A stretch of DNA of 64,000 bases from JAKANT01 sp035502095 (GTDB taxonomy: Bacteria > Pseudomonadota > Gammaproteobacteria > Burkholderiales > Burkholderiaceae_F). The stretch covers positions 1 through 64,000 of the forward strand of contig DATJUX010000040.1 of NCBI GenBank assembly GCA_035502095.1, given 5' to 3'. Under the pieces are notes generated by a model. That model ran no database searches. It was not told the DNA's origin and saw nothing but the letters and a program-made list of their open reading frames with translations. The position numbers and the translations under genes are program-made. Positions 1 through 7,781 of this stretch are shown here, in pieces; position 1 is the stretch's first letter; every line of letters starts with the position of its first letter.

Positions 1-1
1 C

Positions 2-652
2 GGCGCCGGTGGCCTCATGCCCGGCCTGGAACTCGCGAACACGTTCTCCAGCCTGCGTGCGAACGACCTGGTCTGGAACTATGTGGTCAGCAACTACCTC
101 GAAGGAAAGGCGCCCCCGGCGTTCGACCTGCTGTACTGGAACGGGGATTCCACCAACCTGCCGGGTCCCATGTACAGCTGGTACCTGCGCAACATGTATC
201 TCGAGAACAACCTGCGCGTCCCCGGCAAGCTCGTCTGCTGCGGCGAGCGCATCGATTTGAATCGGATCAAGGTGCCGACGTATGTATTCGCAGCCAGGGA
301 GGACCACATCGTCCCTTGGAAGGCTGCGTACGCATCGGCGCGCCTGTTGCCCGGCGACCGCCCCAACGGCGTGCGTTTCGCGCTCGGGGCGAGCGGGCAT
401 ATCGCGGGAACGATCAATCCGCCCCTCAAGAAAAAGCGCAGCTACTGGACGTCTCGCGACGGAAGCTTGCCCGCCAACAGCGAGGCGTGGCTCGCCGACG
501 CCGAAGAGCATCCAGGAAGCTGGTGGACGGATTGGGATCGATGGCTTCGGCCGTTTGGCGGCGGGGAAAAGCCCGCGCCCGAAAAGCTTGGCAGTGCCAA
601 GTACGCTCCAATCGAACCGGCACCCGGCCGGTATGTGAAAGAGAAGGCTTAG
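2..652 (+). CDS. phaC: Class I polyhydroxyalkanoate synthase, C-terminal part (5' end outside window)
   Basis: PhaC polymerises (R)-3-hydroxyacyl-CoA into polyhydroxyalkanoate at the granule surface. The frame is already open at the left edge, so only about the last 217 residues are present. This is the end of the alpha/beta-hydrolase-fold catalytic domain. The catalytic Asp lies in AREDHIVPW (near base 302) and the general-base His in GASGHIAG (near base 398). The catalytic Cys lies upstream, outside the window. The tail, rich in Trp (SWWTDWDRWL), is typical of class I synthases. It ends 9 bases before phaA, whose ribosome binding site overlaps its stop codon, so the genes are co-transcribed. 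The family call rests on motifs and on the phaA-phaB-phaR context. Confidence 0.95.
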   Translation, partial: GAGGLMPGLELANTFSSLRANDLVWNYVVSNYLEGKAPPAFDLLYWNGDSTNLPGPMYSWYLRNMYLENNLRVPGKLVCCGERIDLNRIKVPTYVFAAREDHIVPWKAAYASARLLPGDRPNGVRFALGASGHIAGTINPPLKKKRSYWTSRDGSLPANSEAWLADAEEHPGSWWTDWDRWLRPFGGGEKPAPEKLGSAKYAPIEPAPGRYVKEKA

Positions 653-657
653 GAGGT
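651..657 (+). promoter_or_regulatory. Strong ribosome binding site of phaA
   Basis: AGGAGGT overlaps the phaC stop codon and sits 4 bases before the phaA ATG at 662. It fixes the phaA start and suggests translation coupled to phaC. Confidence 0.85.
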
Positions 658-661
658 CTTT

Positions 662-1840
662 ATGGGTAATGCAGTGATCGTTGCGGCCGCGCGGACCGCG
701 ATCGGCAAGTTCGGCGGCACGCTGGCGAAGGTGCCCGCGCCTGAGTTGGGTGCCATCGTCATCAGCGAAGTACTCAAGCGTGCCGGGGTCAAGCCGGATC
801 AGGTCGACGAAGTGATCATGGGCCAGGTGCTGACCGCGGGTGCGGGGCAGAACCCCGCGCGCCAGGCGCTCATCAAGGCGGGCATTCCCGTCTCGGTGCC
901 CGCGACGACGATCAACGTGGTGTGCGGCTCCGGGCTGAAGGCCGTGATGCTGGCGGCGCAGGCCATCGGCAACGGCGACGCGGAGATCGTGGTGGCGGGT
1001 GGGCAGGAAAACATGAGCCTGGCGCCGCACGTGCTGATGAATTCGCGCGACGGCTTCCGCATGGGCGACGTCAAGATGATCGATTCGATGATCGTCGACG
1101 GCCTGTGGGACGTGTACAACAAGTACCACATGGGTATCACCGCCGAGAACGTCGCCAAGCAATACGGCATCGATCGAAGCACCCAGGACGCCTTCGCGCT
1201 CGCCTCGCAGCAGAAGGCGGCGGCGGCGCAGGATGCCGGCCGGTTCAAGGATGAAATCGTCGCGGTGATGATCCCGCAGAAGAAGGGCGATCCGATCGCT
1301 TTCCTGGCCGATGAGTTCATCAACAAGAAGACCAACGCGGAGGCCCTTGCGGGACTGAAACCGGCCTTCGACAAGGAGGGCAGCGTCACCGCGGGCAACG
1401 CATCCGGCATCAACGACGGCGCCGCGGCGGTGCTGGTCATGTCGGACGCGCGCGCGAAGGCACTCGGCGTCACCCCGCTGGCACGCATCAAGTCCTTTGC
1501 CACCACCGGCGTCGACCCGAAGATCATGGGCATGGGTCCGGTCCCGGCTTCGAAACGGGCGCTGGCAAAGGCGGACTGGAAGCCCGCCGACCTCGACCTG
1601 ATGGAGATCAACGAAGCCTTCGCGGCTCAAGCCTGTGCCGTCAACAAGGAAATGGGCTGGGACACGTCGAAGATCAACGTCAACGGTGGTGCGATCGCGC
1701 TGGGACATCCCATCGGCGCATCGGGATGTCGCATCCTGGTGAGCCTGCTGCACGAAATGAAGCGGCGCGGCGCGAAGAAGGGACTAGCGTCGCTATGCAT
1801 CGGCGGCGGAATGGGCGTGGCGTTGGCCGTGGAACGGTGA
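662..1840 (+). CDS. phaA: Acetyl-CoA acetyltransferase (beta-ketothiolase) PhaA
   Basis: PhaA condenses two acetyl-CoA into acetoacetyl-CoA, the first step of polyhydroxybutyrate synthesis, in the cytoplasm. The 392-residue length is normal for a biosynthetic thiolase. The nucleophilic Cys88 is in NVVCGSGLK, His349 in GHPIGASG and the second active-site Cys379 in LCIGGGMG. The glycine-rich NASGINDGAA motif of the family is also present. The ATG at 662 follows an AGGAGGT site. It lies between phaC and phaB in an apparent phaCAB operon. A second, BktB-like thiolase is encoded at 5706-6887; the operon position makes this copy the PhaA. Confidence 0.96.
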   Translation: MGNAVIVAAARTAIGKFGGTLAKVPAPELGAIVISEVLKRAGVKPDQVDEVIMGQVLTAGAGQNPARQALIKAGIPVSVPATTINVVCGSGLKAVMLAAQAIGNGDAEIVVAGGQENMSLAPHVLMNSRDGFRMGDVKMIDSMIVDGLWDVYNKYHMGITAENVAKQYGIDRSTQDAFALASQQKAAAAQDAGRFKDEIVAVMIPQKKGDPIAFLADEFINKKTNAEALAGLKPAFDKEGSVTAGNASGINDGAAAVLVMSDARAKALGVTPLARIKSFATTGVDPKIMGMGPVPASKRALAKADWKPADLDLMEINEAFAAQACAVNKEMGWDTSKINVNGGAIALGHPIGASGCRILVSLLHEMKRRGAKKGLASLCIGGGMGVALAVER

Positions 1841-1868
1841 GTCGGCAACCAACTGGAAGGAGGCAACG

Positions 1869-2603
1869 ATGAGCAAGGTCGCATACGTCACCGGCGGGAT
1901 GGGCGGGATCGGAACCGCGATCTGCCGCAAGTTCCACGCCATGGGCTACAAAGTGATCGCCGGCTGCGGGCCGACGCGCGATCACGCCAAGTGGATCGCC
2001 GAGCAGAAAAAGGACGGCTTCAACTTCCACGCCTCGGTGGGCAATGTTTCCGAGTGGGAGTCGACCAGGGCCGCCTTCGACAAGGTCAAGGCCGAGCATG
2101 GTGCGATCGACATCCTGGTGAACAATGCCGGCATCACGCGCGACGGCGTGTTCCGCAAGATGTCGCTCGACGACTGGCGCGTCGTGATGGACACCAACCT
2201 CAACAGCCTGTTCAACGTCACCAAACAGGTGATCGACGGCATGCTCGACAAGGGCTGGGGTCGCATCATCAACATTTCGTCGGTAAACGGCGAGAAGGGC
2301 CAGTTCGGCCAGACCAACTACTCGGCGGCCAAGGCCGGCATGCACGGGTTCACCATGGCGCTCGCGCAGGAGGTCGCCAGCAAGGGCGTCACCGTCAACA
2401 CCGTGTCCCCAGGCTACATCGCGACCGACATGGTGATGGCGGTGCGCGAAGACGTGCGCGAGAAGATCATCCAGACCATCCCGGTCAAGCGCCTCGGCAA
2501 GGCCGAGGAGATCGGATCGATCTGCGCCTGGCTGACCACCGATGACGCCGGGTTCGCGACCGGAGCCGACTTCAGCGTCAACGGCGGCCTGCACATGGGT
2601 TGA
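1869..2603 (+). CDS. phaB: Acetoacetyl-CoA reductase PhaB
   Basis: PhaB is a short-chain dehydrogenase that reduces acetoacetyl-CoA to (R)-3-hydroxybutyryl-CoA, normally with NADPH, and so supplies the monomer for PhaC. The 244-residue length is typical. The nucleotide-binding motif GGMGGIG is at residues 9-15, NNAG near 85-88, and the catalytic Ser138, Tyr151 and Lys155 are in NISSVNGEKG and YSAAKAG. The FVNGG-type C-terminus (SVNGGLHMG) fits PhaB/FabG proteins. A GGAAGGAGG site lies 5 bases upstream of the ATG. FabG is the main alternative, but the operon position favours PhaB. Confidence 0.95.
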   Translation: MSKVAYVTGGMGGIGTAICRKFHAMGYKVIAGCGPTRDHAKWIAEQKKDGFNFHASVGNVSEWESTRAAFDKVKAEHGAIDILVNNAGITRDGVFRKMSLDDWRVVMDTNLNSLFNVTKQVIDGMLDKGWGRIINISSVNGEKGQFGQTNYSAAKAGMHGFTMALAQEVASKGVTVNTVSPGYIATDMVMAVREDVREKIIQTIPVKRLGKAEEIGSICAWLTTDDAGFATGADFSVNGGLHMG

Positions 2604-2610
2604 CGGGCCC

Positions 2611-2643
2611 GCGCGGTCCGGCCCCCGCACGCGTGGACCGCGC
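2611..2643 (+). terminator. Inverted repeat after phaB, possible terminator without a T-run
   Basis: GCGCGGTCC (2611-2619) is perfectly repeated in inverted orientation as GGACCGCGC (2635-2643), separated by 15 bases, starting 7 bases after the phaB stop. No clear T-tract follows. It may stabilise the 3' end of phaCAB mRNA or act as a weak terminator before phaR. Confidence 0.4.
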
Positions 2644-2724
2644 TTGCGCGCCTTGCTGCACAATGGCGAAGGGACCGGCTCGCTTGCCGGCTGTCGGCAG
2701 GCGCTGGTTCGTGCCCGTTCGGGC

Positions 2725-2732
2725 TATAGAAT
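2725..2732 (+). promoter_or_regulatory. Candidate -10 element upstream of phaR
   Basis: TATAGAAT forms a short A+T island in G+C-rich sequence, 63 bases before the phaR ATG. It contains TATAGA and the overlapping TAGAAT. No good -35 hexamer is seen at 16-18 bases, so the call is tentative. It would give phaR its own transcript separate from phaCAB. Confidence 0.35.
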
Positions 2733-2795
2733 CCCTACTTCGCCAATTGAGATTCGCCCTAGCAGGAGTGCGACGGGCGCACGAGGTGTTTACGC

Positions 2796-3341
2796 ATGGC
2801 CACGCGCCTGATCAAGAAATATCCGAACCGACGGCTCTACGACACGCAGACCAGTACCTACATCACACTCGCCGACGTCAAACAGCTGGTCCTGGAGCAG
2901 GAGGAGTTCCAGGTCGTCGATGCCAAGAGCGGTGAAGACCTGACGCGGCAGATCCTGCTGCAGATCATCCTGGAGGAAGAACAGGCCGGCATGCCGATGT
3001 TCACCCCGCCGGTGCTGTCGCAGATCATCCGCAGCTACGGCAATGCCATGCAGGGCATGATGGGCTCGTACCTGGAGAAGAACGTGCAGGCGTTCATCGA
3101 CATCCAGAAGAAGCTGCAGGAGCAGAGCAAGGCGTTCTACGACTCGAACAAGATCGGGCCGGACATGTGGGCGCAGTTCGTCAACATGCAGGCGCCGATG
3201 ATCCAGTCGATGATGGCCAACTACATCGAGCAGTCGAAGAACCTGTTCGTGCAGATGCAGGAAAACATGCAGAACCAGGCCCGCTCGATCTTCAACACCT
3301 TCCCCTTCGGCGCCCAGGGCCAGGCCGAAACCAAGAAATAG
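2796..3341 (+). CDS. phaR: Polyhydroxyalkanoate synthesis repressor PhaR
   Basis: PhaR is a DNA-binding regulator that also binds polyhydroxybutyrate. In relatives it represses phasin (phaP) and its own gene until polymer accumulates. Residues 8-65 match the PHB/PHA accumulation regulator DNA-binding domain, beginning KKYPNRRLYDT and followed by TYITLADVKQLV. The rest is Gln- and Met-rich and probably helical (repeated MQNQ/MQAP-type stretches). The length of 181 residues is usual. The ATG has GAGGTG about 10 bases upstream. The gene follows phaB by 192 bases, as in the phaCAB-phaR order of Burkholderiales. No phasin gene is in the window. Confidence 0.94.
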   Translation: MATRLIKKYPNRRLYDTQTSTYITLADVKQLVLEQEEFQVVDAKSGEDLTRQILLQIILEEEQAGMPMFTPPVLSQIIRSYGNAMQGMMGSYLEKNVQAFIDIQKKLQEQSKAFYDSNKIGPDMWAQFVNMQAPMIQSMMANYIEQSKNLFVQMQENMQNQARSIFNTFPFGAQGQAETKK

Positions 3342-3362
3342 GGCTGCGGCGCGCCCGTCCCA

Positions 3363-4745
3363 ATGTCCGTCTCGTTGTCCAGGCGACGGCCGCAGCGGCC
3401 GGCCGCGGGTTCTGCCGCGCCCGCGGTCGGCTTCGTCTCGCTCGGATGCCCGAAGGCGCTGGTCGACTCGGAGCGCATCGTCACGCAGCTGCGCGCGGAG
3501 GGCTACGCGATCAGCGCGACCTATGCCGATGCCGACCTGGTCGTCGTCAACACGTGCGGGTTCATCGACAGTGCCGTGCAGGAATCGCTCGATGCCATCG
3601 GCGAGGCCCTGGCCGAAAACGGCAAGGTGATCGTGACCGGCTGCCTCGGCGTGAAGACCGAACGCGGCGCCAACCTCGTCGCCAAAACCCATCCCAAGGT
3701 ACTCGCGGTGACCGGGCCGCGCGCAACCGACGAGGTGATGGCCCACGTCCATGCCCACCTGCCACGGCCGCACGATCCCTTCACCGATCTGGTCCCGCCT
3801 GCCGGCTTCAAGCTCACGCCGCGGCACTACGCCTACCTGAAGATTGCCGAAGGGTGCAACCATCGCTGCACCTTCTGCATCATTCCGTCGATGCGCGGCG
3901 ACCTGGTCTCGCGCCCGATCGGCGACGTCGTGCGAGAGGCGTGCAACCTCGTCAAGCAGGGCGTACGCGAGATTCTCGTCGTCTCGCAGGACACCAGTGC
4001 TTATGGTGTCGACCTCAAGTACCGCCACGACTTCGTCGACGGCCGTCCGGTCCGCACGCGCATGGCGGAACTGGTCAACGAGCTGGCCCAGCTCGATGCA
4101 GGTCCGGCACCATGGGTGCGCCTGCACTACGTCTACCCATACCCGCACGTCGACGAAATCATTCCGCTGATGGCCGAGGGAAAGGTCCTGCCATACCTCG
4201 ACGTTCCCTTCCAGCACGCCCATCCCGACGTGCTCAAGCGCATGAAACGGCCGGCATCCGGGGAGCAGAACATCGATCGCATCCGGGCGTGGCGGTCCGT
4301 CTGCCCCGAGATCACCATGCGCTCGACGTTCATCGCGGGCTTTCCGGGCGAGACCGACGCGCAGTTCGAGTACCTGCTCGACTTCCTGCGTGAGGCGGAG
4401 CTCGACCGCGTCGGCTGCTTCGCCTACTCCCCGGTCGAAGGTGCCGCCGCCAACCAGCTGCCCGGCGCCGTGCCCGAAGAGGTGCGCGAAGAGCGGCGTG
4501 CGCGGCTGATGCACGTGCAGGAGGCGATTTCGCGCGCCCGCTTGCGGCGCAAGGTCGGCACCCGTCAGCGACTTCTCATGGATGCCGTGTCAGCGCGGGG
4601 CGGGGTCGGGCGGTCGATGGCCGATGCCCCGGAGATCGACGGCGTGGTCCACGTCGCTCCCGATGCGCGCCTGAAGGTGGGCGAGTTCTACGACGTGCAC
4701 GTCACGTCGAGCGACACGCACGACCTGCACGCGGTGCTTGCGTAG
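3363..4745 (+). CDS. rimO: Ribosomal protein S12 methylthiotransferase RimO
   Basis: RimO is a radical-SAM enzyme that adds a methylthio group to the conserved Asp of ribosomal protein S12. The N-terminal UPF0004 domain has Cys29 (SLGCPKA), Cys65 (NTCGFI) and Cys94 (TGCLG), ligands of the auxiliary 4Fe-4S cluster. The radical-SAM motif CNHRCTFC has Cys165, Cys169 and Cys172. A C-terminal TRAM domain occupies roughly the last 70 residues. The length of 460 is slightly above the usual 440-450 because of a basic, Ala/Pro-rich N-terminal tail of about 20 residues. The sister enzyme MiaB is excluded by GFVSLGCPKALVDSE. It starts 21 bases after phaR. Confidence 0.95.
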   Translation: MSVSLSRRRPQRPAAGSAAPAVGFVSLGCPKALVDSERIVTQLRAEGYAISATYADADLVVVNTCGFIDSAVQESLDAIGEALAENGKVIVTGCLGVKTERGANLVAKTHPKVLAVTGPRATDEVMAHVHAHLPRPHDPFTDLVPPAGFKLTPRHYAYLKIAEGCNHRCTFCIIPSMRGDLVSRPIGDVVREACNLVKQGVREILVVSQDTSAYGVDLKYRHDFVDGRPVRTRMAELVNELAQLDAGPAPWVRLHYVYPYPHVDEIIPLMAEGKVLPYLDVPFQHAHPDVLKRMKRPASGEQNIDRIRAWRSVCPEITMRSTFIAGFPGETDAQFEYLLDFLREAELDRVGCFAYSPVEGAAANQLPGAVPEEVREERRARLMHVQEAISRARLRRKVGTRQRLLMDAVSARGGVGRSMADAPEIDGVVHVAPDARLKVGEFYDVHVTSSDTHDLHAVLA

Positions 4746-4752
4746 CGAAGGT

Positions 4753-5601
4753 TCAGCCGGCGCGCACCGTGCCGAGCACTGCGCCGCCGACGATGAGCAG
4801 CGTTGCTGCCGCGATGAGCGGCGTCGGCGTGCCGACGCCGGCAACGAGCAGCCAGAACGTCGATCCGAGCGGCGTCAGGTAGGCGAGTGCCCCGATCGTG
4901 CGCGGGTCGCCGCGCTTGAGGGCCGCATCCCAGAGGAAAAACGCCGCCCCCATCGGGCCGACGGCGAGCAGCGCCATCAGCATGCCTTGCCCGGGCGACG
5001 GCATGAAGCGCGGCTCAAGCATCCCGTGGCAGACCAGCGCGAGCAGTCCGGAGACCAGGCAAAAAAGGCCGACCGCAGCGGTCGGGAAGTTCGCTACCCG
5101 CCGCGTCAGGAGCGAATAGGTGGCCCAGACGAACGCGGAACCGGCCGCGAATGCGTAGCCCTGCCAGTACGCGCCGGAGAACGTCCACCGACCGCCCGTG
5201 ATGAGCAAGGCCGCGCCGAGCAATCCGAGCGAGACGGCGATAGCGTGGCGCCATGTCAGGCGGATCTTCGGCACCACCGCTGGGGCCAGGACGACGATCA
5301 GGAGCGGCCAGAGATAGTTGACCAGGTTCGCCTCCACCGCGGGCGCATTGCGCAGGGCGAGAAACAGCAGCAGGTGAAAGCCGAACAGCCCGTAGACGCC
5401 GAGCAGCAGCGTCGCGGCCGGGACGCGCCATTGGCGCCAGGTCGGAATCGCCATCAGGCCCGCTCCGCCCAGGCAGAGGCCGAGCAGCAGGAACGGCGGC
5501 ACCTCGGCCAGGCGGACGGCCAGCAGGGCGAGCAGACTCCACAAGCCGACGGCGCCGAGCGCCAGGACGGTGGCGGGGACGGTGGAGAACAGGCGGATCA
5601 C
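4753..5601 (-). CDS. EamA/DMT-family transporter, YddG-like exporter
   Basis: This is an inner-membrane protein of 282 residues with about ten hydrophobic segments arranged as two EamA repeats, as in drug/metabolite transporters. The central YLWPLLIVVLAP motif and the C-terminal AYLTPLGSTFWLL resemble YddG-type aromatic amino acid exporters. The substrate cannot be read from sequence. It is convergent with rimO (7 bases apart) and divergent from bktB, with a shared 104-base upstream region holding a short palindrome. Confidence 0.85.
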   Translation of the reverse strand: MIRLFSTVPATVLALGAVGLWSLLALLAVRLAEVPPFLLLGLCLGGAGLMAIPTWRQWRVPAATLLLGVYGLFGFHLLLFLALRNAPAVEANLVNYLWPLLIVVLAPAVVPKIRLTWRHAIAVSLGLLGAALLITGGRWTFSGAYWQGYAFAAGSAFVWATYSLLTRRVANFPTAAVGLFCLVSGLLALVCHGMLEPRFMPSPGQGMLMALLAVGPMGAAFFLWDAALKRGDPRTIGALAYLTPLGSTFWLLVAGVGTPTPLIAAATLLIVGGAVLGTVRAG

Positions 5602-5644
5602 GACGGTATTGCGTCCACCCGATCCCGTGACGCGCCCACGATCT

Positions 5645-5657
5645 CGATAAGCTATCG
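5645..5657. promoter_or_regulatory. Short palindrome between the EamA exporter and bktB
   Basis: CGATA-AGC-TATCG is a perfect 5-base inverted repeat around a 3-base centre, within the divergent intergenic region and 49 bases before the bktB start. It could be an operator, but its size does not exclude chance. Confidence 0.25.
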
Positions 5658-5705
5658 TGCTCGTCCAGGATCGGTTTCCGGATTCGAGTTTTTGGGGACG
5701 GGATT

Positions 5706-6887
5706 ATGCGAGAAGTCGTTGTTGTCAGCGCGGTGAGGACCGCGATCGGAACGTTCGGCGGCAGCCTGAAGGAAATGCCGCCGACGCAACTCGGTGCTGC
5801 CGTCGTGCGCGAGGCGCTCGCCCGGGCGCAGGTCGACGGCAAGGAAGTCGGGCACGTCGTGTTCGGCAATGTGATCCACACCGAACCGCGCGACATGTAC
5901 CTGGCGCGGGTCGCCGCGCTCGATGGCGGCGTGCGCGAGGGCGCCCCGTGCCTGACGGTCAACCGCCTGTGCGGCAGCGGCCTGCAGGCCGTGATCTCGG
6001 CGGCGCAGACCATCATCCTGGGCGATGCGGATATCGCGCTCGGCGGCGGCGCCGAGTCCATGTCGCGCGCCACGTATTCGATCCCCGGCGGCCGCTGGGG
6101 GACGCGCATGGGCGACGCCAAGATCGTCGACATGATGGTCGCGGCGCTGCACGATCCCTTCCACAACATCCACATGGGCGTGACGGCGGAGAACGTCGCC
6201 GCCAAGTGGAACATCGGGCGCGAGGAGCAGGATCAGCTCGCCGTCGAAAGTCATCGCCGCGCGTCGGCCGCGATCAAGGAAGGGCGGTTCAAGAGTCAGA
6301 TCCTGCCGATCGTGCTCAAGAGCAGGAAAGGGGACGTTTCGTTCGATACCGACGAGCACGTGCGCCACGATGCGTCGCTCGCCGACATGGCCAAGCTGCG
6401 GCCCGTGTTTGCCAAGGAAAACGGCACGGTGACCGCCGGCAATGCATCGGGCATCAACGACGGCGCCGCGGCACTGGTGCTGATGGAGCGCGCGGTCGCG
6501 GAACGCCGCGGTGCCAGGGTGCTCGCACGACTCGTCAGCTATGGCCATGCGGGCGTCGATCCGAAGTACATGGGCATCGGACCCGTACCGGCAAGCCGCA
6601 ACGCCCTGCAGAAGGCGAACCTCACGATCCAGCAGATGGACGTGATCGAGGCCAACGAGGCGTTCGCCGCGCAGGCGTGCGCGGTGATGAAGGACCTGGG
6701 CGCGGATCCGGCGAAGGTGAATCCGAACGGCAGCGGCATTTCGCTCGGCCATCCGATCGGCGCGACCGGTGCCGTGATCGCCACCAAGGCGATCTACGAG
6801 CTGCAGCGGATCAACGGTCGCTACGCGCTCGTGACGATGTGCATCGGCGGCGGCCAGGGCATCGCGGCGATCTTCGAGCGGCTTTAG
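5706..6887 (+). CDS. bktB: Acetyl-CoA C-acyltransferase, BktB-type beta-ketothiolase
   Basis: This 393-residue thiolase carries Cys89 (RLCGSGLQ), His349 (LGHPIGATG) and Cys379 (MCIGGGQG), the complete catalytic set. The region after the first Cys and the N-terminus MREVVVVSAVRTAIGTFGGS resemble Cupriavidus BktB, which condenses acetyl-CoA with propionyl-CoA or longer acyl-CoA and allows 3-hydroxyvalerate incorporation into polymer. It lies 3 kb downstream of the pha operon on the same strand. A degradative thiolase or a second acetoacetyl-CoA thiolase remains possible. It is convergent with serB. Confidence 0.85.
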   Translation: MREVVVVSAVRTAIGTFGGSLKEMPPTQLGAAVVREALARAQVDGKEVGHVVFGNVIHTEPRDMYLARVAALDGGVREGAPCLTVNRLCGSGLQAVISAAQTIILGDADIALGGGAESMSRATYSIPGGRWGTRMGDAKIVDMMVAALHDPFHNIHMGVTAENVAAKWNIGREEQDQLAVESHRRASAAIKEGRFKSQILPIVLKSRKGDVSFDTDEHVRHDASLADMAKLRPVFAKENGTVTAGNASGINDGAAALVLMERAVAERRGARVLARLVSYGHAGVDPKYMGIGPVPASRNALQKANLTIQQMDVIEANEAFAAQACAVMKDLGADPAKVNPNGSGISLGHPIGATGAVIATKAIYELQRINGRYALVTMCIGGGQGIAAIFERL

Positions 6888-6917
6888 CGCGCTGCGCGCG
6901 GCGCCACACCCGCGCGG

Positions 6918-7781
6918 TCACCACGCCTCGGCGAACCACTCGAGCACGCCGTCGAGCGGCGCGAAGTCGAGTGCGTGCGCGGCCTGCTTCTGCACGATCG
7001 GCCGTGCGCGGTATGCGACCGACAGGCCGGCCAGCGCGAGCATCTTCAGGTCGTTCGCACCGTCGCCGATCGCGATCGCCCGGGCGGCGGGGCAACCCAG
7101 CGCGGTGCACGCCGCACGCAGCGCCTCCGCTTTGCCTTCTGCATCGACAAGCGCGGCCCGATCCTGGCCGGTGACCTCGCCGGTCAAACGTCCATCCGCA
7201 AGCACGAGCCGGTTGCAGCGGATCGAGTCCAGCTCGAGGCGCGCCTGCAGGCGCTGCGCGAAGAAGTCGAACCCGCTCGTCGCGAGCAGGACGTGCAACC
7301 CGGCCTTGCGGCAGGCGGCGACGAGGCGCTCGGCGCCCGGGGACAGGTGCAGCTTCTCCGCGTAGACGCGCTCCAGCAGCGACGCGTCGACCCCGGCAAG
7401 CAGCGCGACCCGCCGGCTCAGGTTGGCTCGATAGTCGGCCGCTTCACCGCACATCGCCGCGGCGGTCAGCGCCGACACTTCGGCACCCTTGCCGGCAAGC
7501 GTCGCGAGCTCGTCGAGCGACTCGATCGTGATCAACGTAGAGTCCATGTCGAGCGCAAGCACGCGGAACGCACCGAGCGCGAGGGTGGGCGGGACGAACG
7601 CAGCGTCGCACCGCCAGTATTTCGCCAGCGCCGCAGCGGCCCGGCGCGTGTCCGCGTCGTCCTGGATCCCGATCAAGCGGGCGCAGTTCAGTTTCCGCCG
7701 CACACTCCGCGCGACGCAGGCGACCTTGAACGCTTCGACGGCGCCGGAGGGCAGGTCGGTCGACTGGACGACCAGGTCCAT
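6918..7781 (-). CDS. serB: Phosphoserine phosphatase SerB
   Basis: SerB is the HAD-family phosphatase that removes phosphate from O-phospho-L-serine in the last step of serine synthesis. The 287-residue protein has the HAD nucleophile motif ALDMDSTLITIE with Asp78 and Asp80, and motif III GDGANDLKML near the C-terminus. The N-terminal 70 residues form the small ACT-like region found in longer SerB proteins. The chosen ATG at 7781 overlaps the mfd stop as TGATG, implying translational coupling. The open frame continues upstream of this ATG, but that part lies antisense-free inside mfd and is low-complexity Arg/Ala sequence, so it is not taken as coding. Confidence 0.93.
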   Translation of the reverse strand: MDLVVQSTDLPSGAVEAFKVACVARSVRRKLNCARLIGIQDDADTRRAAAALAKYWRCDAAFVPPTLALGAFRVLALDMDSTLITIESLDELATLAGKGAEVSALTAAAMCGEAADYRANLSRRVALLAGVDASLLERVYAEKLHLSPGAERLVAACRKAGLHVLLATSGFDFFAQRLQARLELDSIRCNRLVLADGRLTGEVTGQDRAALVDAEGKAEALRAACTALGCPAARAIAIGDGANDLKMLALAGLSVAYRARPIVQKQAAHALDFAPLDGVLEWFAEAW

